Below, piece after piece: positions 50,994-61,358 of a DNA stretch of 64,000 nucleotides. Source of the stretch: Agarivorans sp050870875 (GTDB taxonomy: Bacteria; Pseudomonadota; Gammaproteobacteria; Enterobacterales; Celerinatantimonadaceae); NCBI RefSeq assembly GCF_050870875.2, contig NZ_CP194041.2, positions 3,038,001 to 3,102,000 on the forward strand, given 5' to 3'. The notes beneath the pieces were generated by a model. It ran no database searches and was not told the DNA's origin. It saw nothing but the letters and a program-made list of their open reading frames with translations. A program made the translations under genes and the position numbers. The stretch's first letter is position 1, and the number at the start of each line of letters is the position of its first letter.

Positions 50994-51905
50994 TCATCCT
51001 GTCACTGCTGGCGGCACTTCTTTAGGTATTTTAGGCTTGCGCTCTTGGCTTAAATAAACACCAAAGAAAATAACCCCTACCGCAACCCACTGAGTCGTTT
51101 CCAAACGTTCCCCAAGCAGCAACATCGAAAAAATCAATGACAAAGCCGGCAATAGATTGGCGTAGCCTGCAGCGGTTGAAGCCTTTACATGAGTCAAAGA
51201 ATAATTATATAAGCCATACGCACCTAATGTGACCACCAGCCCTAAATACACAATGGTGCCAACCGATGCCAATGACACCTGCTCAGGCCACTCAGAAACA
51301 AATGCTAAGGGGAAGAAAAATATAGCGCCGCAAAAACTTTGTAGTGCAGTTAATAAAAAAGCCGAGTAACGTTTGGTGAGATGTTTAACCAACAACGTGT
51401 AACCAACGGCAGTACACATTGCCAAAAATTCAAGGAAATTCCCCAATATCGCATTAGGTGCTTGCAGGCTATTTTCGCCAGTTACCGACATCCATACCAC
51501 ACCAACAACGGCGATCATAAAACCAGTCCATTGTTTAAGGGTATTCCTTTCCCCTAAAAAAAAGAACGCCGTGACCGCAACCATTAACGGTAACATGGCC
51601 GTAATCATGCCCGCTTGCCCGGCGCTAGTATAAATCAGCGCTTGAGACTCAAACAAAAAGTACAAACATGGTTCAAAAAACGCCATCCCCATGAGAAACT
51701 TCCAATCACCCGCTTGATACTTAAAGTCTTGCCTTAACCAAGGCCAAACGACCAAAAATGCAGTCGTTCCAATACTCATTCGCAAAAACACCACGATCAT
51801 TGGTGCCATTTCATTAACTGCAACTTTCAAGGCAATAAAAGAACTGCCCCACAACACCATCGCGAGTAACAATGCCAAATGCGCACGCAAGGTGGATGTT
51901 TCCAT
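50994..51905 (-). CDS. EamA/DMT-family transporter
   Basis: A 303-residue inner-membrane protein with ten predicted helices in two repeated five-helix halves (LLLAMVLWGSSFIALKVAV at the start, YTLLVKHLTKRYSAFLLTAL starting the second half). Characteristic DMT turns GSSFIALK and SAGQAGMITAMLPL are visible. Such proteins export amino acids or other metabolites; the substrate is unknown. It marks the chromosomal right flank of the integron. Confidence 0.9.
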   Translation of the reverse strand: METSTLRAHLALLLAMVLWGSSFIALKVAVNEMAPMIVVFLRMSIGTTAFLVVWPWLRQDFKYQAGDWKFLMGMAFFEPCLYFLFESQALIYTSAGQAGMITAMLPLMVAVTAFFFLGERNTLKQWTGFMIAVVGVVWMSVTGENSLQAPNAILGNFLEFLAMCTAVGYTLLVKHLTKRYSAFLLTALQSFCGAIFFFPLAFVSEWPEQVSLASVGTIVYLGLVVTLGAYGLYNYSLTHVKASTAAGYANLLPALSLIFSMLLLGERLETTQWVAVGVIFFGVYLSQERKPKIPKEVPPAVTG

Positions 51906-52489
51906 AGCAACTCCTATCTAAAATGAAAGTAACCAAAAAAATGCGGCAATCGCCTAGCTTATACCGTTCGCATTTGTGGCACATAGTAAGGGAACCTGAT
52001 ATGCCTAATACACAAGTAAAAGTGATGTCTCTATTCAAGCTTTTCTTGCCCGAATATTATTTCAGAGTGATAGAGACTAGGTTAACAAAGATAAATTTGA
52101 GGCATCTTGGAAAATGCCAGTCGGCGAGTATACATTTTTATTGCATAAAAATTCAACTGTATAATTCGAAGTAATGCGCTTACTCAGCCTCATCCTTGAA
52201 ACGAAATCAGCAATGGCTCGGTGACGAGCTAGCCAAGCTTGCATTTGAGTCAAGCAATTGAATATTAAAATTATTGTCAAAAATCCATAAGCCTTGGTTA
52301 ATTTATTCTTAGCATTCGCAAATCATTCGCATTTAAACATCAAACACTTATAAAATAGCTGTGACTTGTGTCATGCTGTTTACGAATGAATTTCTGGCAG
52401 TATCAAGGTTACCGCCAAGCCAAATAACAAAGATGTCGAATTCCTGCACACTCAAAACTGAGTGTTTGAATAACTATAAGAGGTGAATA
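51906..52489. other. Intergenic region, nothing recognised
   Basis: An AT-rich stretch of about 580 bp. Short frames here lack start signals and family motifs. It should contain promoters for the flanking divergent genes. Confidence 0.4.
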
Positions 52490-53434
52490 TTGAAAGCACA
52501 TCGAATCAAAATTGCTCGGTTCATCACCGCAATCATTTTGCTCACTCCCATGATGTCTTGGGCTGGTCAGGCCTTAGTGCATGTTCCGGGCACCACTGTA
52601 TCCATGACGCCTCCTGCAGGTTTTACGCTGTCCAACAGTTTTTCAGGCTTTGAAAATTTGACAACACATTCCAGCATTGTGATTGCCGAGCTCCCCGGAG
52701 ACGCCTACGCTCAACTACAAATACTCTTCACTGATGCCGCGATTGCAAAAAAGGGCTTCGCCACAAAAGGGATCCAGATAAGCAAACGTCAAAACATCAA
52801 AGTTGGCGCCAACAGCATTCCATTGCTATCGGGAAATCAGCATATTAATGGCATAAATGTTGTTAAATATATAAGTCTACTCGATGGGAACTCAAGCGTT
52901 CTGATTAACTACAATCTTTTAAACCAGGAGCAGCTGAGCGAAAATGACGTCATAAAATCACTACAATCCATCTCACTTTCTGCAGCTGAACCGCTTGAAA
53001 CAAAGTTGCAAAACTTACCCTTTAAATTTACAGCATTCTCTCCCTTTAAAGTCGTGGATGTACTGCTTGGTAGCTCCGCCATACTCACCACTTTCGACGG
53101 TACCGATCCAAGCGGCAATTTACCGAACATGGTCCTTGCAAGCTCACAAGCTCAGCACAACATTGGTGATATTAAGCCTGCTGCAGAACAATTTTTGAAA
53201 TCGACGACTGGTTTTCAGGATGCCCGCATTACCAACGCTCAGCCCGTTAAATTTGCGAACTTAGACGGATACAAAATACAAGCGACTGCTGGCGATAAAA
53301 CAATTGTTCAATATCTAGCAATGAAAGAAGACGGAAGCTATCTGCGCCTCGTCTCAACAGGAGCCACGCAGAAGATAACAGAACTAGTAAATGCCATTCA
53401 ATTAGTCGCCGATTCAATGACTTTGACCCCCTAA
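52490..53434 (+). CDS. Exported protein of unknown function
   Basis: A 314-residue protein with a signal peptide (KIARFITAIILLTPMMSWAG, cleavage after SWA). The mature part seems to contain two similar halves, each starting with a VSMTPPAGFTLS-like or PFKFTAFSPFKVVD-like strand followed by a LPNMVLASS-type segment, suggesting a duplicated periplasmic domain. The start is the TTG at 52490, with AGAGGTGAAT at good spacing and no suitable ATG nearby. No family recognised. Confidence 0.7.
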   Translation: MKAHRIKIARFITAIILLTPMMSWAGQALVHVPGTTVSMTPPAGFTLSNSFSGFENLTTHSSIVIAELPGDAYAQLQILFTDAAIAKKGFATKGIQISKRQNIKVGANSIPLLSGNQHINGINVVKYISLLDGNSSVLINYNLLNQEQLSENDVIKSLQSISLSAAEPLETKLQNLPFKFTAFSPFKVVDVLLGSSAILTTFDGTDPSGNLPNMVLASSQAQHNIGDIKPAAEQFLKSTTGFQDARITNAQPVKFANLDGYKIQATAGDKTIVQYLAMKEDGSYLRLVSTGATQKITELVNAIQLVADSMTLTP

Positions 53435-53509
53435 ACGACTGAATAGAAGCAACAACGCTGGCGACTCGGTGTTGCTTCTACCAGAGATCGATCAGCTCAA
53501 GAGTTCACC

Positions 53510-54043
53510 ATGCAACGTATCAATATTATAGGGACCAGCGGCAGCGGTAAAACTGCCTTTAGCAAACAATTAGCGAAAGCCTTGGCTTACCCGCATTATG
53601 AGATGGATGCGATGTTCTGGAAGTCCAATTGGACTAAATCCACCGATCCACAACTATTCGCAGCGATTACTGCCGTTACCGAGCAAGAAAACTGGGTTTT
53701 AGATGGCAACTATAATCGAACGATCCCAGTGAAATGGGCCCATGTTGATACCGTAATTTGGCTCGATTATTCACTCCGCAGAACCTTATTTCAGGCGGTA
53801 AGACGGGCGTTGAGCCGCAGCTTACATCGCCAAGAACTATGGCAGGGAACTGGCAATCGAGAAAGTTTTCGAAAAAACTTTATGAGCCGAGATTCGATAA
53901 TACTTTGGACGCTAAGAACCTATAGAAGCAATCAGCGCTATTACCAACAACTGATGCATACCAACACCTACCAACATATCAAATTTATTCGCTTAAGCTG
54001 CCCTAAACAAACCTCAAAATTTATTGCAGAACTGAATCATTAG
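53510..54043 (+). CDS. P-loop kinase-like protein (FlaR/adenylate kinase-like)
   Basis: A 177-residue P-loop NTPase. The Walker A is IIGTSGSGKTAF at 6-17, followed by YPHYEMDAMFWKSNW and WVLDGNYNRTIP, the usual blocks of the 'DNA topology modulation FlaR-like' kinase-related family. The physiological substrate is unknown. Confidence 0.85.
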   Translation: MQRINIIGTSGSGKTAFSKQLAKALAYPHYEMDAMFWKSNWTKSTDPQLFAAITAVTEQENWVLDGNYNRTIPVKWAHVDTVIWLDYSLRRTLFQAVRRALSRSLHRQELWQGTGNRESFRKNFMSRDSIILWTLRTYRSNQRYYQQLMHTNTYQHIKFIRLSCPKQTSKFIAELNH

Positions 54044-54103
54044 GCCGCATTTTTATGTTGTTACATTTATGTCTCGCAGATCCGAACAGGCCCAAGCAGG
54101 GGA

Positions 54104-55006
54104 TTACAGAGGTTTAGGGACCGCGGGTAGGTTTTCCTTTAATAGCTTAATAAACTGATTGCCTGACCAACTTCGCTTATACACTAAGCCAAAGCTGTAG
54201 TTCACTGCGGGTTTAAAAGGACGAATTGCGACTTTATCCAGATTAGCTAAGTCATAAGCGGTAATGGGGTTAATCAGGCTCATTCCCACATTGTGTGCAA
54301 CCAAAGAACAAATCGCGGCAATATTTGCCTCGGTTTTCCCAGAAATTCGAATATTACTCTTGGCAATATGCATTAACAGCTGGTCCGCCGCTAAGTTAGG
54401 TTGATTGGGGATCACCAAATGTTGATCCTTAAAATCATCGGTAGATATTTGCGCCTTATTGGCAAGCGGATGTTCAATGGGGACCAAACAGACCGCTTCC
54501 ACTTCACAAATTTTATCAACAATCAGCGTTTGACTACTAACAGGCAAGGTAACAAAACCGGCATCAAACTGCCCCGCCTCTACAGCCCGCACCACCTCTG
54601 AACTCGTCAAGATGTCGAAAGAGATATTATATCCAGAGTTAATGCCTAACACCGCCGCAATCACTTGTGGTACAAAAGCAAAACCCAAACCGGGCACCGC
54701 GGCTAAGCGGATCCTTGATGCGCCAAACTCACGCAAAGCCACAATACTATGCTTCATCTCTTCAAGGTTACCCAGTAGGCCGAGTATTTCGCCATATAAT
54801 TCATCGGCTTCCGGAGTGGTGATGAGACGCTTTTTATATCGAGTAAACAAAGGCATCCCTATGTTTTCTTCGAGTAAGGCCAAGGAACGGCTCACCCCAG
54901 ATTGAGTAATGCCTAAATCTTTTGCAGTACGAGTCGCCGTTCCTGTTTCATAAAGCACTTTAAAAATAATCAGTGATTTCAACGAATTTAAATTAATTTG
55001 CGACAT
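54104..55006 (-). CDS. LysR-family transcriptional regulator
   Basis: A 300-residue LTTR with an N-terminal winged helix-turn-helix (SLKSLIIFKVLYETGTATRT, ITQSGVSRSLALLEENIG) and a periplasmic-binding-protein-like effector domain (about 90-295). It is divergent from the catabolic operon starting at 55188, so it is the likely activator of that operon. The effector would be the substrate or an intermediate. Confidence 0.92.
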   Translation of the reverse strand: MSQINLNSLKSLIIFKVLYETGTATRTAKDLGITQSGVSRSLALLEENIGMPLFTRYKKRLITTPEADELYGEILGLLGNLEEMKHSIVALREFGASRIRLAAVPGLGFAFVPQVIAAVLGINSGYNISFDILTSSEVVRAVEAGQFDAGFVTLPVSSQTLIVDKICEVEAVCLVPIEHPLANKAQISTDDFKDQHLVIPNQPNLAADQLLMHIAKSNIRISGKTEANIAAICSLVAHNVGMSLINPITAYDLANLDKVAIRPFKPAVNYSFGLVYKRSWSGNQFIKLLKENLPAVPKPL

Positions 55007-55187
55007 ATCCTGCCCTTATTTTGGATGCCAATGCGGGATTTCAATACTAAATAGTATCACTCAGCATATGAGTAAAAGTCATCAATTAATGAAAAAACAT
55101 TATAATTTACAATATTAAATTCCTTCTTATAATCGATCTTGTATTGAGGAAAACCAATATTTTTCAAACACGGATGTGAGGGGTGTA

Positions 55188-56513
55188 ATGACAACAAATA
55201 ATGCTTTGTTTTATCAAACTAGTGATGATGCGCCATTGATTGATCGTGCTGATGGTATCTATCTTTGGGACAATAACGGTAAACGCTACATTGATGGCTG
55301 TTCCGGCGCGATTACTTGTAATATGGGTCATAATCATCCGGCAATTAAAGCAGCGATGAAACAACAACTAGAGACGATAGCCTTCAGCTATCGCACCCAG
55401 TTTGAGAATCAGGCGGCGATTGATTTAGCCAATCAGTTGGTTGAAATAACCAATCATGACTTAGATAAAGTGTTCTTTGTCGGCAGCGGTTCAGAAGCCG
55501 TAGAAAGTGCGATTAAACTCGCTCGCCAGTACTTTTTTGCACTTGGACAAACCCAACGTCAGCATTTCGTGTCACTGCGACCGTCCTATCACGGCAGCAC
55601 CTTGGGAGCCTTAGGCTTAACCAGTTACCAACCGTTAGAGCAGCCCTTTAGCAGCATTATTAATTCAGCAATTAAAGTGCCCTCACCCGATCTTTACCGC
55701 TATTCACAAGCCTCACTGCAACTCCATATTGAAGCGGTATTGGGCGAAACTGAAGCGGCGATCAACGAGGTAGGCGGTGAAAATATTATAGCCATCGTAC
55801 TCGAGCCCGTTGGCGGTGCCAGCACCGGTGCAAGAATGCTTACTCAGCAATATTATGATGGTATTCAACAACTTTGCCAGCGCTTCGGCTGCTTACTTAT
55901 TCTTGATGAAGTGCTTTCAGGAATGGGGCGCACCGGCCAATGGTTAGCATACCAACACTGGGATATAAAACCCGATATTGTCGCCTTGGCGAAAGGCTTA
56001 GGTGCCGGTTACTACCCTATCGCAGCAATGCTGGCGAGACAAGAATTGGTCAGCCCCGTCCTTGAGAGCGGCGGGTTTCAACATGGTCATACTTACGCAG
56101 GGAATCCATTAGCTTGCGCGACAGGTCGCGCCATTATTCAAGCAATGCATGACGAGCAAATCGTGGCCAATGCCGCCAAACAAGGAGCTTACTTGCGCGA
56201 GAAGCTCGATCAATTACAAGATGACCATCCGATGATTGGTCATGTTCGAGGGATTGGTTTACTACAAGGTGTTGAATTTGTTCAAAACCGACAAACTAAA
56301 CAAGCATGGCCAGCCGAATTCAATATTTTTGCGCAGATTACCAATATTGCGAAACAAATGGGCTTATTAATCTATCCCCGTCGCAGTCTCAACGGAGTCG
56401 CAGGTGACCATATCCTGATTGCTCCTCCATTAACCGTCACAAGTGAAGAAATCGATTTAATCGTTTCGTTATTTAGTGATGCTTTACACAAGCTCGAACA
56501 GGCCTATTTATAG
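55188..56513 (+). CDS. Class III (PLP-dependent) aminotransferase
   Basis: A 441-residue fold-type I aminotransferase. GSGSEAVESAIKLARQYF binds the PLP phosphate, ILDEVLSGMGRTGQW holds the ring-binding Asp, and IVALAKGLGAGYYP carries the PLP lysine. The ATG at 55188 follows GAGGGG; the frame opens at a GTG 12 bp earlier. It resembles YodT of the Bacillus yod operon. It heads the operon and may transaminate an omega- or beta-amino acid; the substrate is inferred. Confidence 0.88.
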   Translation: MTTNNALFYQTSDDAPLIDRADGIYLWDNNGKRYIDGCSGAITCNMGHNHPAIKAAMKQQLETIAFSYRTQFENQAAIDLANQLVEITNHDLDKVFFVGSGSEAVESAIKLARQYFFALGQTQRQHFVSLRPSYHGSTLGALGLTSYQPLEQPFSSIINSAIKVPSPDLYRYSQASLQLHIEAVLGETEAAINEVGGENIIAIVLEPVGGASTGARMLTQQYYDGIQQLCQRFGCLLILDEVLSGMGRTGQWLAYQHWDIKPDIVALAKGLGAGYYPIAAMLARQELVSPVLESGGFQHGHTYAGNPLACATGRAIIQAMHDEQIVANAAKQGAYLREKLDQLQDDHPMIGHVRGIGLLQGVEFVQNRQTKQAWPAEFNIFAQITNIAKQMGLLIYPRRSLNGVAGDHILIAPPLTVTSEEIDLIVSLFSDALHKLEQAYL

Positions 56514-56560
56514 CAGCTGTATACGCCTTAATTTACATTCGACATTAAAAGGAAATTAAT

Positions 56561-57325
56561 ATGTTTTTAAGAATACTACTAAGTGCATGTCTAAGTTTGG
56601 GATTAACACTATCGGCTCACGCCGAGGATGGGATCGCCAAGGTAAAACAAGACAAACAACTCAGTTTTGCCCTAAGTGGGGCCTACCCGCCGTTCAACTA
56701 TGTTGATGACAACGGTAAATTGGTTGGTTTTGATGTTGAAATTGGTCAAGAAATAGCGCGTCGGATTGGTGTTAAAGGTAAACCCGTTGCCACCGCCTGG
56801 GATGGGATTATTGCGGGTCTGTTGGCCAAGCGCTATACCACCATCATTGGCTCCATGGCCATTACCGAAGACCGCCTAAAAACTATCGACTTTTCGCAAC
56901 CCTACTATCGCTCTGGCGCGCAACTATTTGTCAAAAAAGGCGCTAAAACGATGAACATAGAAGATCTCAAAGGCAAAAAAGTAGGGGTAACCCTAGGCAC
57001 CACCTTCGAGGCGTGGTTACGTAAAAATGCTCCGGAAGTCGAAGTTCGTACCTATAAAGGCGTTCCGCAACTGATTATGGAAACTCAATCAGGCAGACTT
57101 GCTGGATTTGTCTCTGACCGAATGACGGGCTTAATGGCAATTAAACAGCATGATTTCAAATTACAGATGGCTGGAGAACTGCTCTACCCTGAATTGATTG
57201 GCATCGCCCTCAATAAAGGAAACCCAGAGTTGCTTAAGGCAATTAATAGCGCCATTACCGAAATGCAATCTGACGGTACTTATACCCAGATCAGCCAGAA
57301 GTACTTCGGTACCGATATTCGATAA
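56561..57325 (+). CDS. Polar amino-acid ABC transporter, substrate-binding protein
   Basis: A 254-residue class-3 solute-binding protein with a signal peptide (MFLRILLSACLSLGLTLSAH, cleavage after AHA). Core motifs are FALSGAYPPFNYVDDNGKLVGFDVEIGQEIA and TIDFSQPYYRSGAQLFVKKG. It likely imports the compound degraded by the enzymes of this operon. Confidence 0.92.
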   Translation: MFLRILLSACLSLGLTLSAHAEDGIAKVKQDKQLSFALSGAYPPFNYVDDNGKLVGFDVEIGQEIARRIGVKGKPVATAWDGIIAGLLAKRYTTIIGSMAITEDRLKTIDFSQPYYRSGAQLFVKKGAKTMNIEDLKGKKVGVTLGTTFEAWLRKNAPEVEVRTYKGVPQLIMETQSGRLAGFVSDRMTGLMAIKQHDFKLQMAGELLYPELIGIALNKGNPELLKAINSAITEMQSDGTYTQISQKYFGTDIR

Positions 57326-57336
57326 GGAGTGAATTC

Positions 57337-57999
57337 ATGTTTGACTGGGCTATCATCATAAAATATATGCCCGTGCTTTCTGAGGCGGCAATTCTCACCT
57401 TATATATCGCCATCGTGGCGCTTGCTTTAGGCTTAGCGTTTGGTTTGATTGCGGCATTGGCAAAGGTCTCTAATAATCTACTATTTAGAGCAATCGCCAA
57501 CTTCTATATTTGGTTAATTCGCTCGACCCCATTATTAGTACAACTGTTTCTTATTTACTATGGATTGCCCCAGTTTGGACTTGATTTATCCCCCTTCTTG
57601 TCTGGTGTACTTGGTTTAGCGCTCAATGTGGGCGCTTACAATGCCGAAACCATAAGAGCTGGCATTCAATCGATTGGACAAGGCCAAACAGAAGCAGCCA
57701 AATCAATCGGAATGAATCATGCGCAAACCATGCGGCGCATTATTCTTCCGCAAGCGCTGCGCAATATTATTCCTCCTTTAGGAAACAATTTTATTATCTT
57801 AATCAAAGATACCTCTCTGGTTTCCACGATTACGCTGGTTGAACTCACCATGAAAACGCAACAATTAGTTGGAACCACCTATAAGCCATTTGAGCTCTAC
57901 CTCGCGGCAACCATGCTGTACGCCGTCATGACTAGCGTCACCGCCGCCTTACTGCATAAATTAGAACGACACCTGCATCAAAAAACCACGAGGAGCTAA
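57337..57999 (+). CDS. Polar amino-acid ABC transporter, permease
   Basis: A 220-residue HisM/GlnP-type permease with about five membrane segments. The EAA loop QTEAAKSIGMNHAQTMRRIILPQALRNIIPPLGN contacts the ATPase. Only one permease gene is present, so it should work as a homodimer. Confidence 0.93.
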   Translation: MFDWAIIIKYMPVLSEAAILTLYIAIVALALGLAFGLIAALAKVSNNLLFRAIANFYIWLIRSTPLLVQLFLIYYGLPQFGLDLSPFLSGVLGLALNVGAYNAETIRAGIQSIGQGQTEAAKSIGMNHAQTMRRIILPQALRNIIPPLGNNFIILIKDTSLVSTITLVELTMKTQQLVGTTYKPFELYLAATMLYAVMTSVTAALLHKLERHLHQKTTRS

Positions 58000-58002
58000 G
58001 GA

Positions 58003-58761
58003 ATGGCCAACTCCATTGTAAAAATCAACGCCCTAAAGAAAAGCTATGGCCAACTAGAAGTGCTTCGTTCGGTCAACTTAGATGTAAACGCAGGGGAAGT
58101 GATTGTCATCATTGGTCCTAGCGGCTCAGGCAAGAGCACTCTGTTGCGTACCATGAACCATTTGGAGACCCCCAGCGGAGGTACCATTATCGTGAATAAC
58201 ACGCTCGTAAATGACGATAATCTCAACGGAAAAATGCTCGAGCGTCATTTATGTAAAGTTCGTACCAACTTAGGCATGGTTTTCCAGCACTTCAATTTAT
58301 TCCCGCACATGACGATCCTCGAAAATATAATTGAAGGCCCAACTATTGTGCTCAAACAAGCCCGCCAAGAAGCGACTCGTCGAGCCATCAAATTACTGGA
58401 AAGTGTCGGTTTAGCCAACAAACAAAATGCCTATCCAGACATGCTTTCTGGTGGTCAAAAGCAGCGCGTTGCGATTGTCCGAGCGTTAGCGATGAACCCA
58501 GCGGTTATGTTGTTTGATGAACCCACATCGGCTCTCGATCCCGAACTGGTGGGCGAAGTACTGGCGGTTATAGAACAGTTGGCTCGCGATGGTATGACCA
58601 TGCTGATTGTGACTCACGAAATGAGTTTTGCACAAAAAGTTGCTGACCGCGTCATATTTATGGACGGTGGTTACATCGTTGAAGACGGCACACCAGAGCA
58701 ATTATTTGGCAATCCTCAGCATCAGCGAACCCAGCAATTTCTAGCGAGCATTCATTCATGA
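58003..58761 (+). CDS. Polar amino-acid ABC transporter, ATPase
   Basis: A 252-residue GlnQ/HisP-type ATPase. The Walker A is GPSGSGKST, the signature LSGGQKQRVA, the Walker B VMLFDEPTSALDP, and the switch histidine lies in VTHEMSFA. It starts 3 bp after the permease stop and overlaps the next gene by 4 bp. Confidence 0.95.
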   Translation: MANSIVKINALKKSYGQLEVLRSVNLDVNAGEVIVIIGPSGSGKSTLLRTMNHLETPSGGTIIVNNTLVNDDNLNGKMLERHLCKVRTNLGMVFQHFNLFPHMTILENIIEGPTIVLKQARQEATRRAIKLLESVGLANKQNAYPDMLSGGQKQRVAIVRALAMNPAVMLFDEPTSALDPELVGEVLAVIEQLARDGMTMLIVTHEMSFAQKVADRVIFMDGGYIVEDGTPEQLFGNPQHQRTQQFLASIHS

Positions 58762-59453
58762 ACAAACAACAAACATTACAGCAGGCAATTGCTGTAATCC
58801 CCGAGGGTGCGACGGTTATGGTGGGCGGTTTTGGTTGCCCAGGAACCCCTTTCACCCTGATCAACGAATTATTACGCCAAGGGCAGCGTCATTTAACCTT
58901 AATCAAAAACGATGCCAACGAGAGTGGTATTGGGATCAGTAAACTTATCGAAAATGGTCAGGTCGATAAACTAATTACCACCCATCTAGGTTTAAATAAA
59001 CCGGTGATCGACTTGATGAACAGCGGCCAATTAGAAGTTGAATTTCACCCGCAAGGCATTCTCGCCGAAAAGATCCGTACTGCCGGAGCCGGCAGCTTTG
59101 GCTTTTTATCTGATATTGGGCTCGATTCAGAAATCACCTTACCGGAACAGCTTTTGGAATGGCAAGGACAGCGCTATAAAGTTGAAATGGCGCAAAGCGC
59201 AGAGTTTGCCTTATTGCACGCAGCCCAAGCCGATCACTACGGCAACTTAATGTATCAGGGGTCGGCGATCAACTTCAGTCCCTTAATGGCAATGGCAGCA
59301 AACCATGTGATTGTGGAAACCGCTGATTGCCAAGAACCCGGGAGCCTTAATCCAAATCACATTCATACGCCATCGGTATTTGTGAGCAGTTTAGTGCCAT
59401 TAGCCGCATTATCTGATGAATACGGAGCACTTTCTCACCATGTCAAATATTAG
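58758..59453 (+). CDS. CoA-transferase subunit A
   Basis: A 231-residue family I CoA-transferase alpha subunit. VMVGGFGCPGTPFTLINELLRQG near residue 20 is the family signature. The stop lies inside the B subunit start region. With subunit B it would move CoA between acyl groups, such as acetoacetyl or acetyl and succinyl. It corresponds to YodS in the Bacillus operon. Confidence 0.9.
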   Translation: MNKQQTLQQAIAVIPEGATVMVGGFGCPGTPFTLINELLRQGQRHLTLIKNDANESGIGISKLIENGQVDKLITTHLGLNKPVIDLMNSGQLEVEFHPQGILAEKIRTAGAGSFGFLSDIGLDSEITLPEQLLEWQGQRYKVEMAQSAEFALLHAAQADHYGNLMYQGSAINFSPLMAMAANHVIVETADCQEPGSLNPNHIHTPSVFVSSLVPLAALSDEYGALSHHVKY

Positions 59454-60087
59454 TCGAATCGTCGAACGAGCCGCGCGCGAGATACAAGCCGACACCGTCA
59501 TCAATCTTGGGATTGGTTTACCAGCTAAAGTTGTCGAGTTTTTACCAAAGGAATTAAACATTTTAATCCATTGCGAAAATGGCGTGCTCGGCGCCGCCGA
59601 ACAACCGAAACCGGAGGATATAGACCCCTTCGTGATAGACTCCGCCGGGAACTATATTTCAACTTGTCTCGGCAGTAGCTATTTCGATAGTGCTGTATCT
59701 TTTGCGATGATCCGACGTGCAAAACTGGATTTAACCATGATTGGGGCGTTTGAAGTGGACCAAGCCGGTAACTTAGCCAACTGGAAGATCCCGGGGCGTT
59801 TTTCGCCGGGCATCGGCGGCGCGATGGAGCTTGCACAAAAAACCCCGCGTATTGTGGTATTGATGACCCACTGTGACAAAAAAGGCCAGCCTAAAATTCT
59901 AAAGCAGTGCCGATTACCACTTACCGCAAGACACTGTGTATCGCGGATTATTACAGATAAGGCGGTGATGGATGTGACCCCGCAGGGTTTAGTGCTTAGA
60001 GAAAAAGCCAGAGACATAAGTCTACAGCAGCTGATTCACTTCACCGAAGCTGATCTTATCATTCCAGAACAAATAGGTGAGCTATGA
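59440..60087 (+). CDS. CoA-transferase subunit B
   Basis: A 215-residue beta subunit. VINLGIGLPAKVVEFLP and ILIHCENGVLGAAEQ contain the catalytic glutamate in the ENG motif. The ATG at 59440 (MSNISRIVERAARE) is preferred over the upstream ATG at 59416. It overlaps the end of subunit A and the start of the deacylase. Corresponds to YodR. Confidence 0.9.
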   Translation: MSNISRIVERAAREIQADTVINLGIGLPAKVVEFLPKELNILIHCENGVLGAAEQPKPEDIDPFVIDSAGNYISTCLGSSYFDSAVSFAMIRRAKLDLTMIGAFEVDQAGNLANWKIPGRFSPGIGGAMELAQKTPRIVVLMTHCDKKGQPKILKQCRLPLTARHCVSRIITDKAVMDVTPQGLVLREKARDISLQQLIHFTEADLIIPEQIGEL

Positions 60088-61358
60088 GCTTTAATCAATG
60101 TGAACAAGCCATTCTCAATAGCTGCGAGCAACTCTTCGAAGATACCCTCTCTTTCACCGAAGACATGGTCCGACAATACGGTGTACTCAACCATGAGCAA
60201 GGTGTTCTAGATATTGTTGAAAGACAGCTCTGCGCCTTAAAACTTCCGGTGGAACGTGTCGCAATGAAGCATAGTGATATGTGCGGTCACGCCCTCTATG
60301 CCCCCGTGCCATGGGATCATGAGAATAAATACAACCTGGTAAGTCAACTCAACAAAGGCGCTCCAGGTAAAACGCTGGTACTGAATGGTCATCTCGATGT
60401 CGTGAGCGCAGACCCAGCAGACATGTGGACTCAGGCTCCTAATCAACCATGGCGAAAGGACGGTTGGTTATATGGTCGAGGCGCAGGTGATATGCAATCG
60501 GGCGTCGCCGCAATGATTTTTGCGGTACATGCCATTCAGCACGCCGGGTATGCAATTAAATCACCGTTAATTATTCAAGCCGTGGTCGAAGAAGAGTGCT
60601 CTGGAAATGGCGCTCTGGCATGTTTACAGCAAGGGTTTGGCGGCGACTTCGTGCTAATTCCAGAACCCTTCGGACCACAAATTTATGCCGCTCAAGTTGG
60701 TGTCTTATGGTTCAAACTGCTGGTCAGAGGCCGACCCGCCCATGTTTTAGATACATCAGCCGGCGACAATGCCATCGAGAAAATACAAAAATTAATTCCT
60801 TGGTTAAAATCGCTAGAAGCTGAACTTAATGAGCTCGAACGACCAGCACCCTATGATCAAATTGCGCAACCGTTTAACCTGAACATTGGTAAAATTAAAG
60901 GCGGTAATTGGGCTTCGAGTGTTCCTGCACATGCCGAAATGGAAGGACGGATCGGCTTTCCGCCTGGCATGAGTGCCAGTGATATCATGCAACGGGTAAA
61001 CGATTGTATTGAACAAGCGGCCTTAAAAGATAAAGCCTTTGTGAGTCAAAAACCGATCCTGCGGTTTCATGGCTTTCGTTCTGAAGGACATATCGTGGAT
61101 ACTGGCCATGCAGGGGTCGGCTTGCTTGCTAACTGTCATCACACATTATTAGGAAAAGAACCTGAGCATTATTTATCCACTTGTACCACCGACTTACGCG
61201 CATTCCACTTCTATAGTCGAACCGCTGGAACCTGCTACGGGCCAATAGCAAAGAACATTCATGGCGTTGATGAGTGCGTCGATATCGAATCCATTCGCCA
61301 CACCTTAAAAACCTACGCTCTCTTTATCAGCCGCTGGTGTCAACTGGAGAAAAAATGA
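60084..61358 (+). CDS. M20-family deacylase/peptidase (ArgE/DapE-like)
   Basis: A 424-residue dinuclear zinc hydrolase. Metal ligands appear in LNGHLDVVSADPADMW (H, D), GRGAGDMQSG (D) and VVEEECSGNGAL (EE). A dimerisation domain lies at about 205-320. Relatives remove N-acyl groups from amino acids, and YodQ in Bacillus is comparable. It would fit removal of an N-acetyl or N-formyl group from an imported acyl amino acid. Confidence 0.9.
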   Translation: MSFNQCEQAILNSCEQLFEDTLSFTEDMVRQYGVLNHEQGVLDIVERQLCALKLPVERVAMKHSDMCGHALYAPVPWDHENKYNLVSQLNKGAPGKTLVLNGHLDVVSADPADMWTQAPNQPWRKDGWLYGRGAGDMQSGVAAMIFAVHAIQHAGYAIKSPLIIQAVVEEECSGNGALACLQQGFGGDFVLIPEPFGPQIYAAQVGVLWFKLLVRGRPAHVLDTSAGDNAIEKIQKLIPWLKSLEAELNELERPAPYDQIAQPFNLNIGKIKGGNWASSVPAHAEMEGRIGFPPGMSASDIMQRVNDCIEQAALKDKAFVSQKPILRFHGFRSEGHIVDTGHAGVGLLANCHHTLLGKEPEHYLSTCTTDLRAFHFYSRTAGTCYGPIAKNIHGVDECVDIESIRHTLKTYALFISRWCQLEKK